A DNA stretch of 64,000 nucleotides from Scheffersomyces stipitis CBS 6054. Lineage: Eukaryota > Ascomycota > Pichiomycetes > Serinales > Debaryomycetaceae. Shown piece after piece: positions 41,421 through 51,955 of the stretch; the stretch's first letter is position 1, and every line of letters starts with the position of its first letter. The DNA is taken from contig NC_009068.1 in NCBI RefSeq assembly GCF_000209165.1, positions 3,286,001-3,350,000 on the forward strand, read 5' to 3'. Under the pieces are notes generated by a model. The model worked only from the letters and a program-made list of their open reading frames with translations, was not told the DNA's origin and searched no databases. Position numbers and translations under genes: made by a program.

Positions 41421-42182
41421 ATGTCAGGAAATAAAGATTCTCCGAACGAACCCGAAATTTCCAGAAGGCCAAACCCAAAAGGCTGGACTCCTCCCAAGGC
41501 ACCCTACAATCCATACGATCCCACCGATGTAAGACCTCCCCAGGGTTATCCATCTGAGTTCAAAGCTCCTGGTACACAGCCAGAAGGATTTTCTTCTATT
41601 CCAAAGAGCCCTACCCAATACAAGAAAGTCAACGAAACCATGAGGAGATTGAACTATACGCCTAGACCGCCTTCTGAATTATATCCTGGTCAATATAAGG
41701 TGTTGAGAAGAGTGGATACCAACCAGAGATTGAACACAGGATCCCGTTGGTTCGGGACGTTTATTGGCGGATCCATAATATTTTACTTTGCTTTCTTCTT
41801 TAGATGGAATGAAGGACGAGAAAACGTGATGTCGGACTTCTACAGGGCCAGATTGAAGTTGAAAGAAAAGATCAGTACATTGACCGATGAAGAGTATGAT
41901 GACTTGTACCACCCTAAAGATCCATCTATTGGTGTCAGAAGTGTCAGAGACACAGACTATATTCCAGAACAATTGAGAAAGACCACTGAAGGTGAATATG
42001 CCTTGAACAGACCTTCCGAAAGACATGTGCTAGAAGCCCAGAGAATCCAGCAGGAACAGGAAGAGAAGTTGTTGCGTGAATTAGACACACACAAACAGTT
42101 TGCCATGGAGTTGATCAAGGATGGAGACTACACTCCAACGTCTGCTCCTGAGAAGAGAAAGAAGTGGTTTGGAATCTTTTAG
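41421..42182 (+). CDS. Unknown single-pass membrane protein, Pro-rich N-terminus
   Basis: Not recognised. The 253-residue protein has a Pro/Tyr-rich N-terminal 80 residues (PNPKGWTPPKAPYNPYDP), then RLNYTPRPPSELYPGQYKVLRRVDTNQRLN, one membrane helix about 110-128 (FGTFIGGSIIFYFAFFF) followed by Arg-Trp-Asn-Glu-Gly. The C-terminus is strongly charged and helical, with ARLKLKEKISTLTDEEYDDLYHPKD and RHVLEAQRIQQEQEEKLLRELDTHKQF. There is no cleavable signal. The charge pattern would suit a mitochondrial inner-membrane or ER protein, which is a guess. Codon use matches its neighbours, and the ATG at 41421 has an AAA upstream context. Confidence 0.8.
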   Translation: MSGNKDSPNEPEISRRPNPKGWTPPKAPYNPYDPTDVRPPQGYPSEFKAPGTQPEGFSSIPKSPTQYKKVNETMRRLNYTPRPPSELYPGQYKVLRRVDTNQRLNTGSRWFGTFIGGSIIFYFAFFFRWNEGRENVMSDFYRARLKLKEKISTLTDEEYDDLYHPKDPSIGVRSVRDTDYIPEQLRKTTEGEYALNRPSERHVLEAQRIQQEQEEKLLRELDTHKQFAMELIKDGDYTPTSAPEKRKKWFGIF

Positions 42183-42681
42183 AGTATCATCATTACACTA
42201 GACCATTTCTCGTACAAGGTCTGGAAATCATTATGTGATGATCCTCACAATCCTTTAATCGAGTTACACCAGATCTTGTTGCCATACCAAGACACTTACT
42301 CTACTGATCTGACACTCATCGCAAGTTACTTGTATATACTAGCATAACCCAGAAATCTGTACATTTTTCCAGCTAATATTTCCTTACAATATGTAGAATC
42401 AATTTGTATATAAACGAACATATTCAGATTCTTCTGAATCATATAAATAGGTCAGACAAGACTAAGATATAAATCTAATTATATTCCTCTTCATGGAACA
42501 CACAAATATTTTGTACGCTAATTCGATTTTAGACATATTTTCACTTGGATGCCAGACGCGCAATTCGTACCGGCGTAAATAACCTCGTTCCCAGTGTTGA
42601 TAAGAGTGTGTTTTCAATTGAAATGATATTCACTTCTTCATTTCGACTTGTGTTGCAACTAGGGCTGTTTGGTCTCTGAAA
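42183..42681. other. Spacer before the lipase gene
   Basis: 499 bp of 3' flank and promoter. AT-rich, with no gene and no motif that I can support. Confidence 0.6.
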
Positions 42682-44085
42682 ATGGCATCACTAGCGGCGA
42701 CTCTCTATACAATAGGGATACTATTGTTACAAATCCTACTTCAATATGTCCATTCTTCGTTCTGTTACATTATAGCGTTTGTTCCTACAAGGAGGAAAAC
42801 AGATAAACAGATTTCTACCACAGATGGAGCTCCAGAAACTGTGCAAACAAGACACATTGACGCCATTGATATAGCAGATATCGTCGCTCCGTTTGGCTAC
42901 ATCGTCAGAGAGCATGTAGTCACTACTGAAGATGGCTATATACTCGTTATTCACAAATTAGAAAAGAAATCGAACCACCTGAAAAACTCTAAGAAAATCG
43001 CCTATTTCCACCACGGGATGCTCACAAACTCTGAGTTGTTTGTCTTGGGAGACGAGAAGAACAAGACGTTGCCCTTCATTTTGGCAGATCTCGACTACGA
43101 CGTATGGTTGGGAAATAATCGTGGAAATAAGTACTCAAGAAAACACTTGAAGTTATCGGCTTCAGATGTCAAGTTTTGGGACTTTTCTTTGGACGAGTTT
43201 GCCTACTACGATATTCCAGCCATACTAGACTATATCAAGTCTCTCTACCGTCCAGAAGATAAAATCACATATATAGGTTTCTCCCAAGGTTGTTCCCAGC
43301 TTTTTGCATGCTTGAGTTTGCACCCACATATCAACAAATACTTGAACATGTTCATCGGACTTTCTCCGGCATTGATACCACAAAACTTGAGTCATCCTAT
43401 CTTCAAGGTCATCGTCAATCAAACCGCAAAAGATGCCAACTTCTTGTACAACTTGTTTGGTAGAAGAGCTATATTGTCTTCAGTAGCGTTCTGGTCGCAT
43501 ATCCTCGGGCCATACTACAATAAGGTTGTAGATGTTTCATTGGTTTACTTATTTGGCTGGTCAGGCAAGAACATAAGCAATAAGCAGAAACAGACTGGGT
43601 ATCCTCATATGTTTTCCAATCTGTCGGTGAAATCTCTTATTCACTGGTTTCAAATCATATACACGAAGAGATTCCAGATGTATGACGAAACTGAAAGTTT
43701 TGGCCGCACAAAACTCTCAATGTTGTCTTCAGCTCTGAAGAACAAGGGCCACCGTGTCGCTCCGTTCCCAGTGGCTCATCATCTTGATGTGCCTATGACA
43801 TTATTCTACGGTGATAGTGATATCTTGGTAGATATAGAACGTACAAAAAGCTTGATCGTCGACCAAAATGAAAAGATGCAAACAAAGCTAGACGTGGTCC
43901 TCTGTCCAGGTTACGAGCATATGGACACTCTTTGGTCTGATAATGTCTACGAAGATGTATTCGCCAAAGTTGTAGCTGTTATGGAAATGTTCCACCAGAG
44001 AAGCAAGAAATATGTCGTTTTTAGAGACACGCAGTACCAGCGCCATTCTCAGGAAACCATCGCCATATACTCCCAACTCAAATAG
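42682..44085 (+). CDS. Steryl ester hydrolase / acid lipase (Tgl1/Yeh family)
   Basis: Alpha/beta-hydrolase that likely cleaves steryl esters or triacylglycerol at lipid droplets or the plasma membrane. The 467-residue product has a hydrophobic N-terminal anchor (about 5-34) and the AB-hydrolase-lipase N-domain (IADIVAPFGYIVREHVVTTEDGYILVIHKL, about 64-93). The oxyanion HG (FHHGMLTNSE) and WLGNNRGNKYS are followed by nucleophile elbow GFSQG (S201), probable acid D380 in GDSDILVD, and H413 in PGYEHMD. All three catalytic elements are intact. S. cerevisiae Tgl1, Yeh1 and Yeh2 are 538-573 residues, so this is a shorter member. I cannot say which paralogue. Confidence 0.9.
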   Translation: MASLAATLYTIGILLLQILLQYVHSSFCYIIAFVPTRRKTDKQISTTDGAPETVQTRHIDAIDIADIVAPFGYIVREHVVTTEDGYILVIHKLEKKSNHLKNSKKIAYFHHGMLTNSELFVLGDEKNKTLPFILADLDYDVWLGNNRGNKYSRKHLKLSASDVKFWDFSLDEFAYYDIPAILDYIKSLYRPEDKITYIGFSQGCSQLFACLSLHPHINKYLNMFIGLSPALIPQNLSHPIFKVIVNQTAKDANFLYNLFGRRAILSSVAFWSHILGPYYNKVVDVSLVYLFGWSGKNISNKQKQTGYPHMFSNLSVKSLIHWFQIIYTKRFQMYDETESFGRTKLSMLSSALKNKGHRVAPFPVAHHLDVPMTLFYGDSDILVDIERTKSLIVDQNEKMQTKLDVVLCPGYEHMDTLWSDNVYEDVFAKVVAVMEMFHQRSKKYVVFRDTQYQRHSQETIAIYSQLK

Positions 44086-44182
44086 ACGCCTATATACGAA
44101 TTCACGAACTTTGATTTTGCAACCAGATACCCATCATAACTGTACTATGCTTTTCGCAGCTATCTATAAGGGGGTTACCCGG

Positions 44183-44223
44183 CGCGAAAGCTGGAGTATA
44201 AAAGAAGTGCGATGGCCGCGAAA
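44183..44223 (+). promoter_or_regulatory. Orphan promoter-like cluster: two CGCGAAA and a TATA box
   Basis: CGCGAAA at 44183-44189 and 44217-44223 in the same orientation, with TATAAAAG at 44197-44204 between them. CGCGAAA is the SCB core used by SBF at G1/S in yeasts. No convincing gene starts downstream for over 1 kb, so what it drives is unclear. Confidence 0.4.
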
Positions 44224-45482
44224 ATTTTTTGGTTTGGTTCTTTTCTCTAACGCAAATTTCACAGCCATTAGCAACGCTAAAGCATTCCTTTGAGGTTGAG
44301 CCCATTACGGCGCTCTGACCCATGACCATTGGGATATTGTTGTGGATACTTCCGTCGGTGGACTGGAGAACAATCGGTTGATCTTGGGTGCAGCATTCCA
44401 TCTGTAAATACTTGTTATTTCTAAGGGATTACCTTCGTGTGCCCGTATGGGGTTTGGTGCAATGATCAGCTGTACATCGTACATGTAGCGGATTGTAGTT
44501 AGTTGTAGAAGACGAGGCATCAGCCTAGCTTTAGATAATGCATAGATCTCTTAGCAGTTCATCATAGTTGATTATGGATAATTGATTAGATTTCAACTGT
44601 AATTAAGCTGAATAACTCTAGTAATTGTCAGACAAACCAACGACTTCGCCAGATATTCAGAATACAAATTCGTAATATCATTATGATGTAACTAAGCTAT
44701 GTGAATCGATAATAATAGACTAAACTTGATTTGGAGTGTTTCACTATTACCCTGGAAAACCAAACATCCGTACCGCAGTAACAAACACGTCAGAAATTCT
44801 TAACTATGAGAAATAGCACTGTCGACTAGTTTATGCGTAAAGTCAGTGCCAGTATGACAAATACCAACAGGACCTTCGGGTGTCTCTTTCTTCCGAGATC
44901 CGTTTTCTTTGGTGCAGCCTTAATACTGGAAGGTCAACCAATCTCTAACAATTAATTCACAATACAATGGACCACAAACGCTCGAGAGTAAACAAACCTG
45001 CGATTGTGCCAGGGAGAGAGAGCCACCCCAGGAGGAGATTCAGGCATACAGACGTATTTTGGTCTGAATCCGCCGCCATTCCTATACCTAATAATGTTAA
45101 TAATGGGCCAGCGCCGGCCGCATGCGGTTACAAGCACCGATCTGACGTAATGGTTTGTATACTCTTGGCCAATAGAATTCCACAGGATGGAGAATACGAG
45201 CATTTCGGCGAAATGCACTTTTTGTGTACGTTGCCATGGGCTGAGTATGAAAAAAATACACAACTTGAAGTTCGCTGAATTTCCTAAACACACACAAAAT
45301 ATTTTATCAGTGTCCAGAGGGGAGGCCATCGAAATACAAACGAGACGTACACCAATTTGTCTACTGAAGGACATACAAAGAGTTGTCTATTGTTGAAGAT
45401 CTATCATCCAGATCAGAACCAGTTGATCTTCTCCTCAATCGCCCAACCAATGGCTAATTTAAGCTAAAATAGGGGAACCCCC

Positions 45483-45490
45483 TTCACATG
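45483..45490 (-). promoter_or_regulatory. UAS-INO-like element (CATGTGAA)
   Basis: TTCACATG on the + strand is CATGTGAA on the other, matching eight of ten bases of the Ino2/Ino4 site CATGTGAAAT. It lies about 240 bp upstream of the INO1 ATG. A TATAAATA is at 45633-45640. Site match is seen; regulation is inferred. Confidence 0.55.
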
Positions 45491-45632
45491 CTTGATGTGG
45501 GTAGTGCGCATGCGTATGCACGTTCGCCGAAATTACGGCGGGAATTTTGGTGCCCGTCTCAAAATGGAAAAATCTCCAAACAACCACCAATGGCGTGTCG
45601 TTATAGGGGTTGTTGAGGGATTTTCAGAGGTG

Positions 45633-45640
45633 TATAAATA
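45633..45640 (+). promoter_or_regulatory. INO1 TATA box
   Basis: TATAAATA 91 bp before the INO1 ATG, followed by a T-rich initiation zone. Typical of a strongly regulated yeast gene. Confidence 0.7.
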
Positions 45641-45730
45641 CGGGAGGGAATGTCTCTTTTTCTTGTTTAGAATTTTGTTTCCCGAATTATTCAATCCAAT
45701 TATAGAATCTCATAATATACCATCATAACA

Positions 45731-47344
45731 ATGGCTCCAGTTCAATATACCTCGTCTAAGGAAGGCTTCACGAATTCCAACATCCAGTTCAACACTGACA
45801 AAGCTGTCAGCGCTGACGATGCCTTGTTGACCAAGTTCACCTACGAAAACTCTATTGTGGAAAAGGACCCATCTACTGGTAGATTGTCGGTCACTCCTAC
45901 TGCTATCGACTACCAGTTCAAGGTTGACTTGAAGGTACCAAAGGTCGGTTTGTTATTGGTCGGTTTAGGTGGTAACAACGGTTCCACCCTTGTTTCTTCC
46001 ATCTTGGCTAACAAGCACAACATCTCTTTCGAAAACAAGGAAGGTGTCGTCAAGCCAAACTACTACGGTTCCGTCACTCAATCCTCCACCATCAAGTTGG
46101 GTATTGACAAGGAAACTGGTAACGATGTCTACGCTCCATTCAACTCGGTTGTCCCATTGGTCAACCCTAACGACTTGATTGTCGGTGGTTGGGATATCAA
46201 CGGCTTGTCTTTGGATGCTGCCATGCAAAGAGCTAAGGTTTTGGACATTGACTTGCAAAAGAAGTTGACTCCATACTTGAAGGAATACAAGCCTTTGCCA
46301 TCTGTATACTACCCAGACTTTATTGCTCTCAACCAAAAGGACAGAGCCGACAACATCATCAACAAGACCGAAAGCGGTGAAATCAGAACCGACAACAAGT
46401 GGGCTGATGTCGAAAAGATCAGAAAGGACATCAGAGACTTCAAGGAATCCAACAAATTGGACAAGGTCATTGTGTTGTGGACTGCCAACACCGAAAGATA
46501 CGCTGATGTCATTGACGGTGTCAACGACAACGTCGACAACTTGTTGGCTTCCATCAAGAACAACCACGACGAAATTGCTCCATCCACCATCTTTGCTGTC
46601 GCTTCCATCTTGGAAAAGGTTCCTTACATCAACGGTTCTCCACAAAACACCTTCGTTCCAGGTGTTATTGCTTTGGCTGAAAAGGAAGGTTCTTTCATCG
46701 GTGGTGATGACTTCAAGTCAGGTCAAACCAAGCTTAAGTCTGTCTTGGCTCAATTCTTGGTTGATGCCGGTATCAGACCAGTCTCCATTGCTTCCTACAA
46801 CCACTTGGGTAACAACGACGGTTACAACTTGAGTGCTCCAAAGCAATTCAGATCCAAGGAAATCTCCAAGCAGTCTGTTGTTGATGACATCATTAAGTCC
46901 AACGAAATCTTGTACAACAAGGAAAAGGGTGACAAGATCGACCATTGTATTGTCATCAAGTACTTGCCAGCCGTCGGTGACTCCAAGGTTGCCATGGACG
47001 AGTACTACTCGGAATTGATGCTTGGTGGCCACAACAAGATCTCCATCCACAACGTCTGTGAAGACTCTTTGTTGGCTACTCCATTGATCATTGACTTGGT
47101 TGTCATTGCTGAATTCTTGCAAAGAGTTAACTACAAGAGAGCCGACGAAGGTGACGACAAGTACCAAGACTTCTACGCTGTTTTGTCTTTGTTGAGTTAC
47201 TGGTTGAAGGCTCCATTGTCTAGACCAGGTTTCGAGCCAATCAACGGTTTGAACAAGCAAAGACAAGCCTTGGAAAACTTGTTGAGATTGTTGGTCGGAT
47301 TGCCAATCAACAACGAGTTGAGATTCGAAGAAAGATTGGTATAA
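45731..47344 (+). CDS. INO1: Inositol-3-phosphate synthase (myo-inositol-1-phosphate synthase)
   Basis: NAD-dependent cytosolic enzyme that turns glucose-6-phosphate into inositol phosphate, the first step of inositol and phosphatidylinositol synthesis. The 537-residue product matches the family length. Motifs include [17 protein letters not shown] (about 71-87, NAD loop), [97 protein letters not shown] and [17 protein letters not shown]. Codon use is strongly biased toward preferred yeast codons, indicating high expression when induced. The upstream region has a UAS-INO-like site and a good TATA box. Confidence 0.99.
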   Translation: MAPVQYTSSKEGFTNSNIQFNTDKAVSADDALLTKFTYENSIVEKDPSTGRLSVTPTAIDYQFKVDLKVPKVGLLLVGLGGNNGSTLVSSILANKHNISFENKEGVVKPNYYGSVTQSSTIKLGIDKETGNDVYAPFNSVVPLVNPNDLIVGGWDINGLSLDAAMQRAKVLDIDLQKKLTPYLKEYKPLPSVYYPDFIALNQKDRADNIINKTESGEIRTDNKWADVEKIRKDIRDFKESNKLDKVIVLWTANTERYADVIDGVNDNVDNLLASIKNNHDEIAPSTIFAVASILEKVPYINGSPQNTFVPGVIALAEKEGSFIGGDDFKSGQTKLKSVLAQFLVDAGIRPVSIASYNHLGNNDGYNLSAPKQFRSKEISKQSVVDDIIKSNEILYNKEKGDKIDHCIVIKYLPAVGDSKVAMDEYYSELMLGGHNKISIHNVCEDSLLATPLIIDLVVIAEFLQRVNYKRADEGDDKYQDFYAVLSLLSYWLKAPLSRPGFEPINGLNKQRQALENLLRLLVGLPINNELRFEERLV

Positions 47345-47662
47345 TCTTACGCATAGATTGTGTTTATAGCTAGTAGTCCTTACTAAAATAATATTAATAA
47401 TTTATATGACTAGATGAAGAAAGTAGTTGAAGATGAAGATGTAGTGAAAGTGGCGAGCTGCGCTGAGACGCATAATTGACGTCTTGCTGACGCAATTTGG
47501 AGCCTGTAAATTGTCGGCTTCCGACATCAATCTGCAGACTGCCAGGCCATGACAAAGTAAAAGAGATTAGTAAAGCAGACATGTTTCTTCATAAGACAAT
47601 ACTACAACAAGTTATGAATCTGATCCCGATACAACATCTCTTTTGTTCATTATACAGGGTAG

Positions 47663-47704
47663 AATTCGTAGAACCAAACTCGTAGAGCCAAATTCGTAGA
47701 GCCA
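47663..47704. repeat. Three tandem copies of a 14-bp unit
   Basis: Units AATTCGTAGAACCA, AACTCGTAGAGCCA and AATTCGTAGAGCCA run back to back from 47663 to 47704. They differ at two positions and are followed by AACGTG. Confidence 0.9.
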
Positions 47705-48353
47705 AACGTGCTCTCTTGGAATATATACTTCAACTCTGAACATCAGAACACTAGCAAGAAACATTTTATGGCTGAGAACAGGCGACTCTGTAGAGAGAGA
47801 AACAATAGTGTGGCATTTGGCTGCGAATTCTGCGCGCGCTTCAACTTGCTATAGGGCAACTATTTTAATAGACAAACTATTTTTAGACCAGCTTTTAGAC
47901 AATCTAATTTAGACATCTACTTTTAAGGACCAGAAGTTTGAAGTGAAACCACTTGTTGGTCCATCGTAACCGTTAAGACTGAAGACTAGCACACGCGTAC
48001 GAAGATGCCAACGGAACCCCAGAAAAGATTGCTTCTATTTTATGCTGCATCTGGACGTCACCGCCATGCATATTCCTGATAAGCAGACAAAATAGAAGAA
48101 CTCGCTCTATTTGGATGCACGTGACATTTATCCCCTGCCAGCTTTCGAGGTCAATTGCGGCCGACCTCGCGGTCTGGCGAGAACTTGCGGTAGTGTGACT
48201 CAATTGCTTGGAGTCATGCGAATCGTGGGAGTTTTGGAAGAAGTCATTTCTGCCTGAAGCTACTTGGACCTGCTGGCTGCGATTTTGTGGGGCAGATCTT
48301 CGGTTGCTTCTCGTTCCCAAACTAGGCAATTACTGAGACCCAACAATTCTTGG

Positions 48354-48371
48354 TACAGGAGTGTTCCTGTA
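48354..48371. repeat. Short inverted repeat (TACAGGA / TCCTGTA, 4-nt loop)
   Basis: Perfect 7-bp arms around GTGT. Flanked by two CCCAACAATTC words (48339 and 48374). Could be a hairpin or a dyad binding site. Confidence 0.6.
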
Positions 48372-48405
48372 GGCCCAACAATTCAGGCTGCGAAATCTGC
48401 GGCAG

Positions 48406-48417
48406 TGTCACGTGACA
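48406..48417. promoter_or_regulatory. Palindromic CACGTG site TGTCACGTGACA
   Basis: A perfect 12-bp palindrome containing GTCACGTGAC, the extended Cbf1-type site, in the long region upstream of the acyl-CoA synthetase gene. Confidence 0.5.
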
Positions 48418-49855
48418 AGTGACGTTGGATAAACTCCGGTTGTTACAGGAGCTATCAGATGTCTATCATATGTCAATTGGAGCCCAAAACGGCAAATAGA
48501 GAACAAAACTGGGGTTGGGCGTGAACAGCTCAGTCCAGCGGATTGTTGGGCGGTGGATGTTGAGCTGAAATGTCGTCAGAGTGACCGCGGTATGGAGGAC
48601 TCCGAGGCAAGGGGACCAGACGTTATCAGGAGGTGGCCCCGTATCTGAATAGCAGTTTACTGTGCGCATAATGTGAAATCGAGCGAGCGAGAATACGGCG
48701 AGAAGTACGCGCCCAGCTAAATAATATATGCAATGAACTGCAGAGTAGGGCCTTAGGAATGTGTGAGGAAACAGAGCCTACAGCCAAATGAATTATCACA
48801 GAACGGCAAGATAAGAGTTCCTTGAGCCCGATGGTCGGAACTGCGAGCGACGGTTGTGTGGAAGCAGCTCACAATTGCACCACTGGGTAACTGTGAGATT
48901 TGCGCCGGAGGCTCATCTGTCGCCAGGCTGAGTACGCAATCAGCTACTCCCTTGAACGGTAGTTGCGTGATGGAACTCGTGGTGGGCGACCAAATCTTCG
49001 CCGCAGCAACGAGAGCTGGTTCCAAACAGCAGTGGTAACAGAAGCAGTAGAGCCGGTCTGGCTGATTCAGCTGCTGTCGTGCGAGCCATGTAAAGGCATA
49101 GTCGGAGGTGCCCTCGGATAGCAGCTATGTCCGGAAGCTATCTCGATACTGAAGTCAGCGTTGCGGCACGGATCCGAAAGTCTCCACAGACGTTTGTGGG
49201 CCAAATAGAGCACCAAGTGTAAGCAGGCTACCCCTGTTTCCCCACCCAGGAATCATATATAAGGCCAAGAGGTTGCCACCAAAGAAGAGCAGCGCTCGGT
49301 TGCGGTTGGTCCAGAGCCAATTGACTAAGCACAAAACGACAATTGCATTGGTACGAGAAGTTCAGCCTACTGTACGATTCAGCTTCAGACTCATTAGCCC
49401 AGTACTGAAACGCAATTGACAGATCAGACTGCCGTACAAAAAGTTCACTCTGCTGGAATTGCAAAATCAGTGATCTCCCTTAGCATAGCAAAAAAAGGCA
49501 CCAAAAGTCATACAAAAAGACGGTAATTGCCACCTGCTCTAATTGTTTTTTCGGTGTTACAACTCACTTTCGATTTTCGTCAATTCACCACCAAACGGAG
49601 ATTTTGCACAAGTGTTATTGTTTGTGAATCTTCCCCTCCGAGATCTCACTACTGAAGTTGCCACTGTTTCCTTAATTAAGCACTGCGACTTTTCTGAATC
49701 TCACTTTTCACAGCTTCACCACCTTCTTTTTTTGGGCCTCAGCTATCTTTTTTCTGGCTCAGTCTCATTCTGGAAGTTTCCGACTGTATTTTTTCCCAGA
49801 CATCCTAAACACACTTGTTTCTTTCCCTTTTCCACTAGTTAATCACCACTAAATC

Positions 49856-51955
49856 ATGGCCCCTCTTACTGTGCCTGTGGGCGAAGCCAAGCCGGGCGAA
49901 ACGGCCCCCAGAAGAAAGACCGCCAACAAGGCCGGTGCCATTTTCAGACCCTCGGACTCTTCCGCTTTCACCATGCCTGAGTTCTTCGAGGAATGTGTCG
50001 CCAGACAAGGAAACAGAAACGCCATGGCCTGGAGAACTTTGGTCGACACGCACGTGGAGACAAAGAAAGTCCACAAGGTCATTGACGGCGTAGAAACGGA
50101 AGTGGACAAACAATGGACCTACTACGAAATGTCGCCATACACCCACATCACCTATAACGACTTGTTGGCTTTGGTCAAAAACTACTCCAACGGTTTGATT
50201 GAGTTGGGTTTAGCGCCAAACCAGCAATCTAAGTTGTTCATCTTTGCCTCTACTTCTCCCAAATGGATGCAATCGTTCTTGGGAGCTTCTTTCCAGAACA
50301 TCTCTATTGTCACAGCGTACGATACGCTTGGTGAATCCGGTTTGACCCATTCTTTGGTTCAGACCGAATCCGATGCTATCTACACGGAAAACGCCTTGTT
50401 GTCCAACTTAATCAAGCCATTGTCCAAAACAGACAAGGTTAAGTATATCATCCATTCTGATCCAATTGACCCCGAAGACAAGAGAGCTGGAGGCAGTTTG
50501 TACAAACAGGCTCAAGCTTCCAAGGACAAGATTTTGGAAATCCACCCAGACATCAAGTTCATTTCTTTTGATGAAGTTCTAGAATTGGGCAAAAACGCAA
50601 AGACAAAGCACGAGAATATGCCAAAGCCCTCGGATTTGGCCTGTATCATGTACACATCCGGTTCCACAGGAGAACCAAAGGGTGTCGTCCTTACGCAAGA
50701 AAACGTTCTTGCAGCCGTTGGAGGTATCAGTACAGTAGCCAACAGGGATATGGTCAAGAACCACGACAGAGTCATTGCCTTCTTGCCTTTGGCCCATATC
50801 TTTGAGTTGGCTTTCGAGTCTGTTAATTTCTGGTGGGGTAGTGAGTTGGGCTATGCCAACGTAAAGACTTTAACTGATACCTCATGTAGAAATTGTCAGT
50901 CGGACTTGATTGAATTGAAGCCTACAATTATGGTGGGTGTTGCTGCCGTATGGGAATCCGTCAGAAAGGGTGTTTTGACCAAGGTCAAGCAACAGCCTGC
51001 TATCACCCAGAAGATTTTCTGGGCTGCTTTCAAGGGTAAGGCAGCTTTCACTCATTTCCATATCCCAGGTGCTTCTCTCTTTGACGTCATTTTCAAGAAG
51101 ATCAAGGCTGCTACCGGTGGTCAGTTGAGATTGGTGCTTAACGGTGGTTCGCCAATTTCCTACGATGCGCAAGTGTTCATCTCTACCTTAATAGCTCCAA
51201 TGTTGTTGGGTTATGGTTTGACTGAAACCGGAGCTAATGCTTCGATTGTCGAACACACCCAGTTTGAACTCGGCTCGTTGGGTACAATTCTTGGCTCCCT
51301 CACTGCCAAGTTAATCGACGTCCCAGATGCTGGCTACCTTGCTAAGAACAACCAAGGTGAAATCTTGTTGAAAGGTAAGCCAATCACCAAGGAGTACTAC
51401 AAGAACGAGAAGGAAACCGCCGAAGCTTTTACAGAAGACGGTTGGTTCAGAACTGGTGATATCGGTGAATGGACTTCCAATGGTGGCCTCAAGATAATCG
51501 ACCGTAGAAAGAACTTGGTGAAGACCTTGAATGGTGAATACATTGCGTTGGAAAAGTTGGAATCTGTGTACAGATCCAACCCCTTGGTGTTCAACTTGTG
51601 TGTCTACGCCGACATCTCTAAAGTCAAGCCTATTGCCATTGTAGTTCCTATCGAAGCCCATCTTAGACTGCACCTCATTGACGAAAAGATCTATACTGCC
51701 GACGAACTTAAGTCTAAGAGCTTAGCCATCTTGTGTCACGACATCAAGGTTGTGCATACCGTTACTCATTCATTGATTGCAACCGGTAAGGCCCAGGGCT
51801 TGAGGGGTATCGAATTGTTGCAATCCGTAGTTTTGTTGGATGAAGAATGGACTCCTCAGAACGGATTGGTCACTGCTGCCCAAAAGTTGCAGAGAAAGAA
51901 GATCTTGGCCCTCTGTCATGATAGAGTCGATGCTGCATATGCTGAATCTGGTTAG
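49856..51955 (+). CDS. FAA1: Long-chain fatty acyl-CoA synthetase (Faa1/Faa4 type)
   Basis: Activates long-chain fatty acids with ATP and CoA; needed for import, trafficking and use of exogenous fatty acids. The 699-residue product has the ATP/AMP signature IMYTSGSTGEPKGVVLT (about 265-281), the FLPLAHIFELAFE segment, LNGGSPISYDAQ, GYGLTETGANASI and the fatty-acyl-CoA-synthetase signature DGWFRTGDIGEWTSNGGLKIIDRRKNLVK (about 528-556). Length equals S. cerevisiae Faa1 (700) and Faa4 (694), and the two cannot be separated from this sequence. The N-terminus (MAPLTVPVGEAKPGE) lacks a signal peptide. It is preceded by a 2.5 kb gene-free region, which suggests complex regulation. Confidence 0.96.
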   Translation: MAPLTVPVGEAKPGETAPRRKTANKAGAIFRPSDSSAFTMPEFFEECVARQGNRNAMAWRTLVDTHVETKKVHKVIDGVETEVDKQWTYYEMSPYTHITYNDLLALVKNYSNGLIELGLAPNQQSKLFIFASTSPKWMQSFLGASFQNISIVTAYDTLGESGLTHSLVQTESDAIYTENALLSNLIKPLSKTDKVKYIIHSDPIDPEDKRAGGSLYKQAQASKDKILEIHPDIKFISFDEVLELGKNAKTKHENMPKPSDLACIMYTSGSTGEPKGVVLTQENVLAAVGGISTVANRDMVKNHDRVIAFLPLAHIFELAFESVNFWWGSELGYANVKTLTDTSCRNCQSDLIELKPTIMVGVAAVWESVRKGVLTKVKQQPAITQKIFWAAFKGKAAFTHFHIPGASLFDVIFKKIKAATGGQLRLVLNGGSPISYDAQVFISTLIAPMLLGYGLTETGANASIVEHTQFELGSLGTILGSLTAKLIDVPDAGYLAKNNQGEILLKGKPITKEYYKNEKETAEAFTEDGWFRTGDIGEWTSNGGLKIIDRRKNLVKTLNGEYIALEKLESVYRSNPLVFNLCVYADISKVKPIAIVVPIEAHLRLHLIDEKIYTADELKSKSLAILCHDIKVVHTVTHSLIATGKAQGLRGIELLQSVVLLDEEWTPQNGLVTAAQKLQRKKILALCHDRVDAAYAESG

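Larger units (their letters stand above)
44086..45730. other. 1.65 kb region upstream of INO1
   Basis: No supportable gene. Notable items are an orphan core-promoter-like cluster at 44183-44223 (two CGCGAAA around TATAAAAG), short open frames at 44102-44401 (minus, 99 codons) and 44967-45278 (plus, 103 codons) without recognisable features, and the INO1 control region at 45480-45640. No tRNA or snRNA recognised. Confidence 0.55.
47345..49855. other. 2.5 kb region upstream of the acyl-CoA synthetase gene
   Basis: The longest gene-free stretch in the window. It holds a three-copy 14-bp tandem repeat (47663-47704), CACGTGAC at 48118, a 7-bp inverted repeat (48354-48371), the palindrome TGTCACGTGACA (48406-48417), CCTCGG words in both orientations (48602, 49112) and TATATAAG at about 49256, some 600 bp before the ATG. 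It may include a long 5' leader or a non-coding transcript. No protein gene supported. Confidence 0.55.

Noticed and set aside
44102..44520. Minus-strand frames of 99 and 71 codons after the lipase gene
   Set aside because: No domain, overlapping frames and an uncertain splice-like AG only; not enough to call a gene.
44952..45374. Frames of 103-140 codons on both strands upstream of INO1
   Set aside because: They overlap in opposite directions, with no family resemblance.
45965..47266. Antisense and shifted frames within INO1 up to 226 codons
   Set aside because: Same effect of codon bias in a highly expressed gene; low-complexity products.
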